From Lutibacter oricola (GTDB lineage Bacteria > Bacteroidota > Bacteroidia > Flavobacteriales > Flavobacteriaceae), in the NCBI RefSeq assembly GCF_900106565.1, contig NZ_FNNJ01000009.1, forward strand, positions 62,001 to 126,000: a stretch of DNA of 64,000 bases. The letters are read 5' to 3'. The position numbers and the translations under genes were made by a program. The stretch's first letter is position 1; every line of letters begins with the position of its first letter. This document shows positions 16,541 through 24,823 of the stretch, piece by piece. The notes under the pieces were generated by a model. The model did no database searches. It was not told the DNA's origin and saw only the letters and a program-made list of their open reading frames with translations.

Positions 16541-16660
16541 GGCTGTTTTTACAAGTTTTACTAAAACACCTAAGTGATTTACATAACTAAAGTTAGGTAT
16601 TATTGTATTTACACTAATTTCCTCAACTTTTTTTACTGGTTTATTTATTAAAGCTTCCAT
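16535..16660 (-). CDS. Small ORF, 41 residues, with NTxxPNFxYxN motif
   Basis: ATG at 16658-16660, stop TAG at 16535-16537. The predicted peptide begins MEALINKPVKKVEE and contains VNTIIPNFSYVN. A second small ORF at 19853-20026 carries the very similar INTLMPNFAYYN, matching at N, T, P, N, F, Y and N with conservative changes elsewhere. Two independent short frames sharing such a block argues for a real peptide family. I do not recognise it and see no signal peptide. It overlaps the purE stop tail to tail. Confidence 0.5.
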   Translation of the reverse strand: MEALINKPVKKVEEISVNTIIPNFSYVNHLGVLVKLVKTAL

Positions 16661-16707
16661 GTCTTTTTATTTTTTGTATACTAATAACGTATAAACTTTA
16701 GAGTTAT

Positions 16708-16732
16708 TATATTTGGTTAAACACCGGTGTTT
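16708..16732 (+). promoter_or_regulatory. -7 box followed by a 14-bp palindrome, upstream of the M3 peptidase
   Basis: TATATTTG (16708-16715) matches the -7 consensus. It is followed at 16719-16732 by the perfect palindrome AAACACCGGTGTTT, which would cover the expected transcription start. This is a plausible operator for a repressor of the peptidase gene (ATG 16827). It may also influence the divergent small ORF at 16660. Confidence 0.45.
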
Positions 16733-16826
16733 TTAATTAACCTTTATGAACTCTATTTATTATGACACCAATTATTTTTGCAAGTCACTTTTAGTAAAAA
16801 ATCTGCTTAATTAACAAAACATTACA

Positions 16827-18857
16827 ATGAAAAATCCATTATTAGAAAACTTCAACAAACCATATACCACTGCACCTTTTAACGCAATTAAAAATGAACA
16901 TTTTAAACCTGCTATTATTGAAGGAATTAAAATTGCTAAAGATGAAATAAACACAATTGTTACAAATAATAACGCTCCAACCTTTCAAAACACTATTGAA
17001 GCATTGGAGTATACAGGAGAAAAATTAGATAGAATTACCAGTATATTTTTTAACTTAAACTCTGCCGAAACAAATGATGAACTTCAAAAAATAGCTCAAG
17101 AAGTTTCACCTTTATTAACTGAATTTTCTAACGACATTAGATTAAACGAAGAGTTGTTTAATAAAGTTAAAGCTGTTTACCTTCAAAAAAAAGAGCTTAA
17201 ATTATCTAACGAGCAAGAAGTTTTATTAGATAAAAAATACAAGAGTTTTTCTAGAAATGGAGCTAATTTAAATGAAGAAGACAAAGCCACACTTAGAGAA
17301 ATAGATACCCAACTTTCTCAATTAAGTTTAAAATTTGGAGAAAATGCACTTGCAGAAACAAACAATTTTGAATTACATATAACTAACATAGACTTATTAG
17401 ATGGTTTACCAGAATCTGCTCTTGAAGCTGCAAAAATGATTGCTAAATCTAAAAATAAAGAAGGATGGGTGTTTACTTTAGATTATCCAAGCTATATTCC
17501 ATTTGTAACATATGCTAACAATAGAGAGCTTAGAAAAAAAATGTCGTTAGCCTTTGGAGCAAAAAGTTTTAAAGGTAACAAGTTCGATAATCAACAAATT
17601 GTTTTAGACATTGTTAAACTTCGTTATAAAAGAGCCAATCTATTAGGCTATAAAACGCACGCAAATTTTGTTTTAGAAGAACGAATGGCCGAAAACCCAG
17701 AAAATGTTTTACAATTTTTAAATGATTTACTAGAAAAAGCAAAACCAGAAGCCCTAAAACAATTTAAAAATTTAGCCGAATTTGCTAAAACGCTAGATAT
17801 AGATAAACTTCAGAAATGGGATGGTGCTTTTGTTTCAGAAAAACTTAAAAAAGAATTATTTAACTTAGATCAAGAGCAATTAAAGCCATATTTTAAATTA
17901 GAAAATGTAATTGATGGTGTTTTTGAAATATCAAATAGACTTTTTGATTTAAATTTTGAAGAAATAAATACAATAGATAAATACCACGAAGATGTAAAAA
18001 CATACAAGGTTACAAATTCTAATGGCGATTACATATCTGTGCTTTACGCAGACTTTTTCCCTAGAAAAGGTAAAAGAAACGGAGCTTGGATGACTTCATT
18101 TAAAAACCAATGGATAAAAGATGATAAAAACTCAAGACCTCATATATCTATAGTATGTAATTTTACCAAGCCAACCGAAACTAAACCTTCATTATTAACT
18201 TTTAATGAAGTAACAACCTTGTTTCACGAATTTGGACACGCTTTACACGGTATGCTAGCAAATACAATATATCCAAGTTTATCTGGCACAAATGTACATT
18301 GGGATTTTGTTGAACTACCAAGTCAGTTATTAGAAAACTGGTGCTACGAAAAAGAAGCTCTGAGTCTTTTTGCCACACATTATAAAACAAATGAAGTAAT
18401 ACCAATGGATTTTGTTGAAAAAATTAAACAATCTGCGAACTTCCTTGAAGGGCTCCAAACTTTAAGGCAATTAAGTTTTGGTTTATTAGATATGCAATGG
18501 CACGGAACAAACCCAACTCTTATAAATAATGTTAAGGAATTTGAAGACGCAGCTTTTGAAAACACAAAACTATATCCTAATGTAAAAGAGAATTGCATGA
18601 GCACCTCTTTTTCTCATATATTTCAAGGAGGATATTCATCCGGATATTACTCTTATAAATGGGCCGAAGTTTTAGATGCTGATGCTTTTGCTTACTTTAA
18701 AGAAAATGGAATCTTCAATAAAGAAATCGCCAACAAACTAAAATCTAATATTCTTGAAAAAGGAGGTACGCAAAAACCAATGGAACTATATAAATTATTT
18801 AGAGGAAAAAAACCTACAAATAAGGCTCTTTTAAAAAGAGCAGGACTTCAAGAATAG
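16827..18857 (+). CDS. M3 family metallopeptidase (oligopeptidase A/Dcp-like)
   Basis: A 676-residue zinc peptidase of family M3 that degrades oligopeptides. The zinc site is LFHEFGHALHG (HEFGH about residues 467-471), with the downstream glutamate region about 25 residues later (VELPSQLLENW). No signal peptide is visible, so it is probably cytoplasmic, though Bacteroidota Dcp proteins vary. FSHIFQGGYSSGYYSYKWAEVLDADAF near residue 595 is the conserved substrate-binding Tyr segment. It is monocistronic with its own terminator. Confidence 0.94.
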   Translation: MKNPLLENFNKPYTTAPFNAIKNEHFKPAIIEGIKIAKDEINTIVTNNNAPTFQNTIEALEYTGEKLDRITSIFFNLNSAETNDELQKIAQEVSPLLTEFSNDIRLNEELFNKVKAVYLQKKELKLSNEQEVLLDKKYKSFSRNGANLNEEDKATLREIDTQLSQLSLKFGENALAETNNFELHITNIDLLDGLPESALEAAKMIAKSKNKEGWVFTLDYPSYIPFVTYANNRELRKKMSLAFGAKSFKGNKFDNQQIVLDIVKLRYKRANLLGYKTHANFVLEERMAENPENVLQFLNDLLEKAKPEALKQFKNLAEFAKTLDIDKLQKWDGAFVSEKLKKELFNLDQEQLKPYFKLENVIDGVFEISNRLFDLNFEEINTIDKYHEDVKTYKVTNSNGDYISVLYADFFPRKGKRNGAWMTSFKNQWIKDDKNSRPHISIVCNFTKPTETKPSLLTFNEVTTLFHEFGHALHGMLANTIYPSLSGTNVHWDFVELPSQLLENWCYEKEALSLFATHYKTNEVIPMDFVEKIKQSANFLEGLQTLRQLSFGLLDMQWHGTNPTLINNVKEFEDAAFENTKLYPNVKENCMSTSFSHIFQGGYSSGYYSYKWAEVLDADAFAYFKENGIFNKEIANKLKSNILEKGGTQKPMELYKLFRGKKPTNKALLKRAGLQE

Positions 18858-18872
18858 CACTTATTAACTTTT

Positions 18873-18910
18873 TAAAAAAGAGGTTTTCTTTACGAAAACC
18901 TCTTTTTTTA
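18873..18910 (+). terminator. Terminator of the M3 peptidase gene
   Basis: AAAAAAGAGGTTTTC and GAAAACCTCTTTTTT form a long stem around a 5-base loop, ending in a T-run 16 bp past the stop codon. Confidence 0.85.
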
Positions 18911-18924
18911 TGTCGTTTTTAACA

Positions 18925-19299
18925 AACAAACTGCACGTTTAAATAAATAAATGGTATTTATTCAAGAACAAATAACACACTAAAACACATTAAATGTACT
19001 GTTTTACCATACAAATGGTAAGTTTTTATATATAAATGGTGTTTTTTAGGTGTTTTTATTTTTTTATTAAAGAAAAGTTTTCTAAATTTGAGTAATTAAA
19101 AACACATAAACCCCCATAACAGTATGTTTTTTTATAGGATTAAATATCAACCCCCAAATGATTCTTTCGTAAGAAAGAGGACAATGAAACTCATTAAATA
19201 AGTTGACCCCAAAACTAATTTAATGAGTTCCAACCCTTAAATCCCCAATCAGTGAATAAATAAATCAACCCCCAAAACACCAACCAAAACCCCTCAAAA
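18925..19299 (+). promoter_or_regulatory. Gene-free leader region with repeated C-tract motifs
   Basis: About 375 bp upstream of the CAP lipoprotein gene with no supportable ORF. In otherwise AT-rich DNA, short C-runs flanked by A recur between about 19110 and 19295 (AAACCCCCAT, TCAACCCCCAAA, TTGACCCCAAAA, ATCCCCAAT, TCAACCCCCAAAA, AAACCCCTCAAAA). A 12-bp inverted repeat AACTCATTAAAT...ATTTAATGAGTT (about 19188-19229) sits among them, and ATTTCTTTCGTAAGAAA-like pairing occurs just upstream. It probably serves as a promoter/5' leader; nothing more specific is supported. Confidence 0.35.
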
Positions 19300-19809
19300 A
19301 TGAAAACGAATATTCAACTAATTCTACCCCTACTAGTTTTAAGTTTTTTAAGCTTTTCATGTAGTACCGAAAACAATGATGATCTTTACAGTCAAGAATC
19401 TGAAATAACTATTGACGCATCGACTGTAACCTACACAAGTTTAGAATCTAATATATTAGATCTTGTTAACGCTCACAGAACTTCCATTGGGCTTAACGAT
19501 TTAGAAATTTTAAATCTAGTTTCTAGTGTGGCTGAAGAGCACACTATGTATATGATTGAAAATGGTCAAATTAGCCACGACAATTTTGACGATAGAGCAC
19601 AACAATTAATGTCTGCTGCTAAAGCAAAATCTGTTGCAGAAAATGTAGCTTTTGGTTATAGTACTGCAGAAGGTGTTTTAGAAGGCTGGTTAAATAGTGA
19701 TTCTCATAGAGCTGCAATAGAAAATTCAAAATTCACCCATTTTGGAATATCTACAGAATGTAACAATAACGGAAGAAATTATTTTACAAATATTTTTATA
19801 AAAAAATAA
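19300..19809 (+). CDS. CAP (SCP/PR-1) domain lipoprotein
   Basis: A 169-residue lipoprotein with signal peptide and lipobox SFLSFSC (Cys21). The rest is a bacterial CAP domain: ILDLVNAHRTSIGL near residue 50, AEEHTMYM (helix with the first His), GQISHDNF, AENVAFGYS and GWLNSDSHRAAIEN, then THFGISTE. The two histidines and acidic residues of the CAP cavity are present. The role of such proteins in Bacteroidota is unknown. A long unusual leader precedes it, and a small ORF follows 43 bp downstream. Confidence 0.88.
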   Translation: MKTNIQLILPLLVLSFLSFSCSTENNDDLYSQESEITIDASTVTYTSLESNILDLVNAHRTSIGLNDLEILNLVSSVAEEHTMYMIENGQISHDNFDDRAQQLMSAAKAKSVAENVAFGYSTAEGVLEGWLNSDSHRAAIENSKFTHFGISTECNNNGRNYFTNIFIKK

Positions 19810-19852
19810 TACAGGTGTCCCCACAACTGTAGTATAACCTAAATAGTTTATT

Positions 19853-20026
19853 ATGAATGCAACACAATTAAGTTCGCCCCCAAAAAAGCATCATTTAAAA
19901 GTTGTTAAAAACAACGTAAAAAATAGTATTCCAAAAAGAGTTTACATTAACACCTTAATGCCAAACTTTGCATATTATAATGAAAAAGAAGAATTAGTAT
20001 TAAAAAACAATTGCATTTTATTATAG
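19853..20026 (+). CDS. Small ORF, 57 residues, with NTxxPNFxYxN motif
   Basis: ATG at 19853 and TAG at 20024-20026. The peptide is basic (PPKKHHLKVVKNNVKN), followed by VYINTLMPNFAYYN and a short acidic-to-hydrophobic tail. The central block repeats the one in the 41-residue ORF at 16535-16660. A strong terminator begins 18 bp after the stop, which supports a transcribed unit, possibly shared with the CAP gene 43 bp upstream. I cannot assign a function. Confidence 0.55.
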   Translation: MNATQLSSPPKKHHLKVVKNNVKNSIPKRVYINTLMPNFAYYNEKEELVLKNNCILL

Positions 20027-20043
20027 AAAAAGATTTTTTTTGT

Positions 20044-20114
20044 AAAAACTCATTTAAACCTCAATTAGTTAGTCGTCACTTCTTCATTCAACCCGGTTTA
20101 AATGAGTTTTTTTT
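20044..20114 (+). terminator. Terminator with an unusually large loop
   Basis: AAAAACTCATTTAAACC (about 20044-20060) pairs with GGTTTAAATGAGTTTTT (from 20095) and runs into eight T residues. The loop of about 34 bases is long for an intrinsic terminator. It ends the CAP/small-ORF transcript. Confidence 0.7.
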
Positions 20115-20169
20115 GTGCTTTAAATATAAACTTTACACCCTATAAGTAATTGTAATTCAATAATTATTT

Positions 20170-20177
20170 TATTTTTG
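20170..20177 (+). promoter_or_regulatory. lpd -7 box
   Basis: TATTTTTG, matching TAnnTTTG, 28 bp upstream of the lpd ATG. A TTG lies about 19 bp upstream, as a weak -33. Confidence 0.45.
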
Positions 20178-20205
20178 CATCTAAACCTATTAAGTAAAAA
20201 TCTAA

Positions 20206-21606
20206 ATGAGTAAATATGATGTTGCCGTAATTGGCTCAGGACCTGGCGGATATGTTGCCGCAATACGTTGCGCACAATTAGGATTAAAAACTGCCATTAT
20301 TGAAAAATACAATACACTTGGTGGAACTTGTTTAAACGTTGGATGTATTCCTTCAAAAGCATTATTAGACTCATCGCACCATTATTACGATGCCAAAAAG
20401 CATTTTACAACTCACGGAATAGACGTACAAGGTTTAGAAATAAACTTTGAGCAAATGATTACTCGTAAAAACGAAGTTGTTGCTCAAACATCTGGAGGTA
20501 TAAATTACTTAATGGATAAAAATAAAATTGATATGTTTCAAGGCATAGGTAGTTTTATTGATGCAACTCATATTAAAATAACGAAACAAGATGGTTCTTC
20601 AGAAGAAATTGAAGCTTCAAAAACCATTATTGCTACAGGATCAAAACCTTCTACATTACCTTTTATTGAATTAGATAAAAAACGGGTTATTACTTCAACA
20701 GAAGCCTTAAGTTTAACTGAAATACCAAAACATTTAATTGTTATTGGTGGTGGAGTAATTGGTTTAGAGTTGGGTTCGGTTTATAGCAGGTTAGGTTCGC
20801 AAGTTTCTGTTATAGAATACATGCCAACTATTACTCCTGGAATGGATGCGATGCTTTCTAAAGAATTGCAAAAATCATTAAAAAAACAAGGAGTAAAATT
20901 CTTTACGAGTCATAAAGTAACATCTGTTGTAAATAATGGAGATGAAGTTGTGGTTACTGCAGATAATAAAAAAGGTATTCCTACTGAATTTAAAGGAGAT
21001 TACACCTTAATTTCTGTTGGTAGAAAACCTTATACCGAAGGATTAGGATTAGAAAACGTTGGAATAAAAGTTACCGACCGCGGACAAATAGAAACTAACG
21101 AACATTTACAAACTAATGTTTCTAATATTTATGCCATTGGAGATGTTGTTAAAGGTGCAATGTTAGCTCATAAAGCTGAAGAGGAAGGAACCATGGTTGC
21201 AGAATTAATTGCAGGTCAAAAACCACATATAGATTACAATTTAATTCCAGGTGTTGTGTATACTTGGCCAGAAGTTGCTTGTGTTGGTAAAACTGAAGAG
21301 CAGTTAAAAGAAGCTGGTGTCAACTACAAATCAGGACAATTTGCAATGCGTGCTTTAGGTAGAGCCAGAGCAAGTATGGATATTGATGGACAAATAAAAG
21401 TTTTAGCAGATGCTGAAACTGATGAAATTTTAGGTGTACATATGATTGGTGCAAGAGCTGCAGACATGATTGCTGAAGCTGTTATAGCTATGGAGTTTAG
21501 AGCTTCTAGTGAAGATATTGCACGTTCATCACACGCACACCCAACATTTACCGAAGCCTTTAAAGAAGCTTGTTTGGCTGTTAATGATAGAGCTATACAT
21601 AGTTAA
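20206..21606 (+). CDS. lpdA: Dihydrolipoyl dehydrogenase
   Basis: A 466-residue E3 subunit shared by the 2-oxoacid dehydrogenase complexes and the glycine cleavage system, reoxidising dihydrolipoamide with NAD. The FAD site is GSGPGGY at residues 10-16, the redox disulfide is Cys42/Cys47 in TCLNVGC, the NAD site is VIGGGVIGLELG near residue 182, and the catalytic His-Glu pair is in HAHPTFTEAF near the C-terminus. It stands alone, away from other subunits, which is common in Flavobacteriia. Confidence 0.96.
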   Translation: MSKYDVAVIGSGPGGYVAAIRCAQLGLKTAIIEKYNTLGGTCLNVGCIPSKALLDSSHHYYDAKKHFTTHGIDVQGLEINFEQMITRKNEVVAQTSGGINYLMDKNKIDMFQGIGSFIDATHIKITKQDGSSEEIEASKTIIATGSKPSTLPFIELDKKRVITSTEALSLTEIPKHLIVIGGGVIGLELGSVYSRLGSQVSVIEYMPTITPGMDAMLSKELQKSLKKQGVKFFTSHKVTSVVNNGDEVVVTADNKKGIPTEFKGDYTLISVGRKPYTEGLGLENVGIKVTDRGQIETNEHLQTNVSNIYAIGDVVKGAMLAHKAEEEGTMVAELIAGQKPHIDYNLIPGVVYTWPEVACVGKTEEQLKEAGVNYKSGQFAMRALGRARASMDIDGQIKVLADAETDEILGVHMIGARAADMIAEAVIAMEFRASSEDIARSSHAHPTFTEAFKEACLAVNDRAIHS

Positions 21607-21626
21607 AAATACAATAGATATTAAAT

Positions 21627-21665
21627 AAAAAAAGTCCTTTCATATTGAAAGGACTTTTCTATTTT
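21627..21665 (+). terminator. lpd terminator
   Basis: AAAAGTCCTTTCA (21630-21642), loop TAT, TGAAAGGACTTTT (21646-21658), then a T-rich run. It ends close to the pabB start at 21673, so pabB needs a promoter at or inside this region. Confidence 0.8.
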
Positions 21666-21672
21666 TGCCATA

Positions 21673-22974
21673 ATGCAACGCACCAATAAAATAATTCAGG
21701 TTTCAAACATTACTGAATTTAAAACGAACCTTTTAACTTGGGCTCAACAGTTTAAAACTACTGTTTGGTTAGATAGCAACAACTATCAACAAAAGCATTC
21801 AAATTTTGATGCCGTACTTGCTGTTGAATCTTTTTCTGAAATAAATTCGACACCCAACAATGCATTTCAAAAACTTAAAGAATACCAAACCAATACAAAC
21901 GATTTTATTTTTGGCTACCTAGGTTACGATTTAAAAAATGATGTAGAAAAGCTAGAATCATCTAATTTTGATGGTTTAGATTTTTCAGATTTGTTTTTTT
22001 TTCAACCTAAAAAAATATTTTTTATAAAAAAAAATACTGTTGAAATTAAATATATAAATGAGTTCTCTTCGGAAATTGAAACTGATTTAAAAACAATTAA
22101 GCAACTAAACACCAAAAACCAGCAACCAAAAGCTAATTCAATAAAAATTAAACTGAGAATACATAAAGACGAATATTTTCAGAAAATAAATACAGTTTTA
22201 AAACACATTCACCGTGGTGATATTTATGAAGCTAGTTTTTGTCAGGAGTTTTATAGTGAAAATTCAGAAATTAATCCATTAGAAATTTACGAGAATTTAA
22301 ACCAAATTTCTAAGCCTCCTTTTGCTACTTTTTTAAAATTGGATGATAAATTTTTATTATCAGCTTCGCCAGAGCGTTATTTAAAAAAAGATGGAAATAC
22401 GGTAATTTCTCAACCTATAAAAGGAACTGAAAAAAGAGCAACTTCAAAAAAAGAAGATTTAAAATTAATAAAAGAGCTAGAAAATAATCCGAAAGAACGT
22501 GCCGAAAATATAATGATTGTAGATTTGGTGAGAAATGATTTGTCTCGTTCTGCAATTAAAGGCTCTGTAAAAGTTGATGAATTGTGTAAAGTTTATACTT
22601 TTGAACAAGTGCATCAATTAATTTCAACTATTTCTTGCAAAGTAAAACCAACCATTCACCCTGTTGATATTATTAAAGACACTTTTCCAATGGGAAGTAT
22701 GACTGGCGCCCCTAAAATTTCAGCAATGAAAATTATTGAAGAGTTAGAAGAAACAAAACGCGGTTTATACTCTGGTGCTGTTGGTTATTTTACACCAAAT
22801 GGAGATTTTGATTTTAACGTAATTATTAGAAGTATTTTATACAATGCCTCGAAAAAATATATTTCATATTCTGTTGGTGGGGCTATTACTGCAAAGTCTG
22901 TTCCTGAAAAAGAATATGAAGAATGCTTACTTAAAGCAAAAGCAATGAAACAAGTTTTATTAAACACTAATTAA
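21673..22974 (+). CDS. pabB: Chorismate-binding enzyme, aminodeoxychorismate synthase component I-like
   Basis: A 433-residue member of the anthranilate synthase component I family. The chorismate-binding half has HRGDIYEASFCQEF near residue 176, QPIKGTEKRATS near 255, IMIVDLVRNDLSR near 282 and FPMGSMTGAPKISAMKIIEELE near 337. The lone gene with this PMGSMTGAPK signature is typical of Bacteroidota PabB (folate branch) rather than TrpE, but substrate assignment is inferred. It is followed 14 bp later by tilS. Confidence 0.87.
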   Translation: MQRTNKIIQVSNITEFKTNLLTWAQQFKTTVWLDSNNYQQKHSNFDAVLAVESFSEINSTPNNAFQKLKEYQTNTNDFIFGYLGYDLKNDVEKLESSNFDGLDFSDLFFFQPKKIFFIKKNTVEIKYINEFSSEIETDLKTIKQLNTKNQQPKANSIKIKLRIHKDEYFQKINTVLKHIHRGDIYEASFCQEFYSENSEINPLEIYENLNQISKPPFATFLKLDDKFLLSASPERYLKKDGNTVISQPIKGTEKRATSKKEDLKLIKELENNPKERAENIMIVDLVRNDLSRSAIKGSVKVDELCKVYTFEQVHQLISTISCKVKPTIHPVDIIKDTFPMGSMTGAPKISAMKIIEELEETKRGLYSGAVGYFTPNGDFDFNVIIRSILYNASKKYISYSVGGAITAKSVPEKEYEECLLKAKAMKQVLLNTN

Positions 22975-22988
22975 GTATATTTATCCCT

Positions 22989-24332
22989 ATGCGAACTGCT
23001 GTTGAAAACCACATTAATGATAACTTACCTTTTTTAAAAGGTAAAAAAATACTAATTGCAATTTCTGGAGGAATTGATAGTATTGTGCTAACTCATATAT
23101 TTCACAAATTAAAATTCGATATTTCTTTAGCACATTGTAACTTTTCGTTAAGAGGAAAAGAAAGCAATAAAGATGAGCAGTTTGTTATTGAGTTAGGCGA
23201 AAAGCTAAAAAAAGAAACTTTTACAATTGTTTTTAATACAGAAGAATACTCTAAAGAAAACAATGTTTCTACACAAATGGCTGCTCGAGATTTACGCTAC
23301 AATTGGTTTCAAAAATTAAGTGTAGAAAATGGTTTTGAATATATTTTAACTGCGCATCAAAAAGATGATGTTATTGAAACTTTTTTAATAAACTTAACTA
23401 GAGGCACCGGTTTAGATGGTTTAAATGGCATACCAGAAATTAATGGAAATATTGTACGCCCTTTATTAAACTTTAGTAGAAATGAAATTTTAGTGTACGC
23501 CACTAAAAACAAACTAAATTGGAGAGAAGACAGCAGTAACTCTTCAATAAAATATACTAGAAACAAAATTAGACATAAAGTTGTTCCTGTTTTAAAAGAA
23601 TTAAATCCTAGTTTATTAGAATCATTCCACAATACTCTGGAAAACCTCAACGATAGTCGACAACTTATTAATGATCGTATTAAAGCAGTTTCAGCAAAAA
23701 TTATTACTAAAATTGAAAATGAAACACATTATAATTGTGATGAAATTTTAAAATTAAACAACCCAAAAGCTTATTTATACGAGTTTTTAAAAGATTTTAA
23801 TTTTACACAATGGAGTGATATTGTAGATTTACTAAGTGCTCAAACTGGTAAACAAATTTTAAGCAGCACACATAGATTATTAAAAAACAGAGACGTTTTA
23901 ATTTTAACTGAAATTGCAAAAGAACCTGCTCCAAAAGAATACGAGATAACTAAAGGCACTTCCAAAATTACAACACCTATTAACCTAAAATTCAAGGTAG
24001 AACATGTAGTTAATGGAGGAAAAAGTAAAACCAACGCTTTTGACTTCTTTTTATCTAAAACCGAAAATACTATGACGGTAGATTTAGACAAGCTTACATT
24101 TCCGTTAAAACTTAGAAAATGGCAAAAGGGAGATTATTTTTACCCTATTGGCTTAAACGGAAAAAAGAAATTAAGTAAGTTTTTTAAAGACGAGAAACTA
24201 TCGCTTCTAGAAAAAGAAAACACTTGGTTACTTACTTCAAATAACGAAATAGTATGGGTTATTGGAAATAGACTAGATGATAGATTTAAGGTTTCTAAAA
24301 AAACACAATCTGTTTTAACAATTTCTAGATAA
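22989..24332 (+). CDS. tilS: tRNA(Ile)-lysidine synthetase
   Basis: A 447-residue PP-loop ATPase that converts C34 of the AUA-reading tRNA(Ile) to lysidine, so it is essential for decoding. The P-loop is SGGIDS (residues 26-31). AHCNFSLRGKESNKDEQFV near residue 47, TAHQKDDVIETFLINLTRGTGLDGLNGI near 120 and NKIRHKVVPVL near 195 are typical. The C-terminal domain has RKWQKGDYFYPIGL and LSKFFKDEKL. It is in an operon with pabB. Confidence 0.95.
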   Translation: MRTAVENHINDNLPFLKGKKILIAISGGIDSIVLTHIFHKLKFDISLAHCNFSLRGKESNKDEQFVIELGEKLKKETFTIVFNTEEYSKENNVSTQMAARDLRYNWFQKLSVENGFEYILTAHQKDDVIETFLINLTRGTGLDGLNGIPEINGNIVRPLLNFSRNEILVYATKNKLNWREDSSNSSIKYTRNKIRHKVVPVLKELNPSLLESFHNTLENLNDSRQLINDRIKAVSAKIITKIENETHYNCDEILKLNNPKAYLYEFLKDFNFTQWSDIVDLLSAQTGKQILSSTHRLLKNRDVLILTEIAKEPAPKEYEITKGTSKITTPINLKFKVEHVVNGGKSKTNAFDFFLSKTENTMTVDLDKLTFPLKLRKWQKGDYFYPIGLNGKKKLSKFFKDEKLSLLEKENTWLLTSNNEIVWVIGNRLDDRFKVSKKTQSVLTISR

Positions 24333-24357
24333 CATTTATTTTTTGTATTTTTATTGA

Positions 24358-24720
24358 ATGAAAACGCTTAAAAATCTTTTAGTTACAAGTTTATTTTTAA
24401 TTGCTACCACAATTGTTTTTGCTCAAAAAAACAGCAATAAATTACCTACTAGCATTTACACCACCACTTTTAACACAGAAAACACATCGAGTTCTTTTTT
24501 TATTAATAATAAATTAGATTTAAAAAGTTTAGAGTTTGGAATTGTAGATTTACAAGATTTAAAATTTAATTATTTTACCATACCTGCTATTTCAGTAAAA
24601 GGAAAACCTTCATCATATATTTACGATTCTTATAATAAAGCTCAATTATATAAAGATTTAGAAAAAAGCTTTTTTAAAATTGAAGAATTATACCGTGTAA
24701 GAACAAAAATGAATTTATAA
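24358..24720 (+). CDS. Secreted protein of unknown function, 120 residues
   Basis: Begins MKTLKNLLVTSLFLIATTIVFAQ, a clear Sec signal peptide with cleavage near AFAQ. The mature part of about 97 residues is lysine- and serine-rich with no recognised motif (VDLQDLKFNYFTIP in the middle). It is 25 bp downstream of tilS on the same strand and may be co-transcribed. I do not recognise a family. Confidence 0.7.
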   Translation: MKTLKNLLVTSLFLIATTIVFAQKNSNKLPTSIYTTTFNTENTSSSFFINNKLDLKSLEFGIVDLQDLKFNYFTIPAISVKGKPSSYIYDSYNKAQLYKDLEKSFFKIEELYRVRTKMNL

Positions 24721-24823
24721 CACTTTTTTAGTTCACAGAAAAAACGATTTCGTTAAATTAGCAAAATAAAGCTATAATTTTTAATGAAGCTTTCGTATTT
24801 TTCGAGCCTATAACTAAAAAAGC

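Noticed and set aside
16719..16732. AAACACCGGTGTTT as another Crp/Fnr site
   Set aside because: It lacks the GTRA-N6-TYAC half-sites and lies downstream of the -7 box rather than 21-22 bp upstream, so it is a different element.
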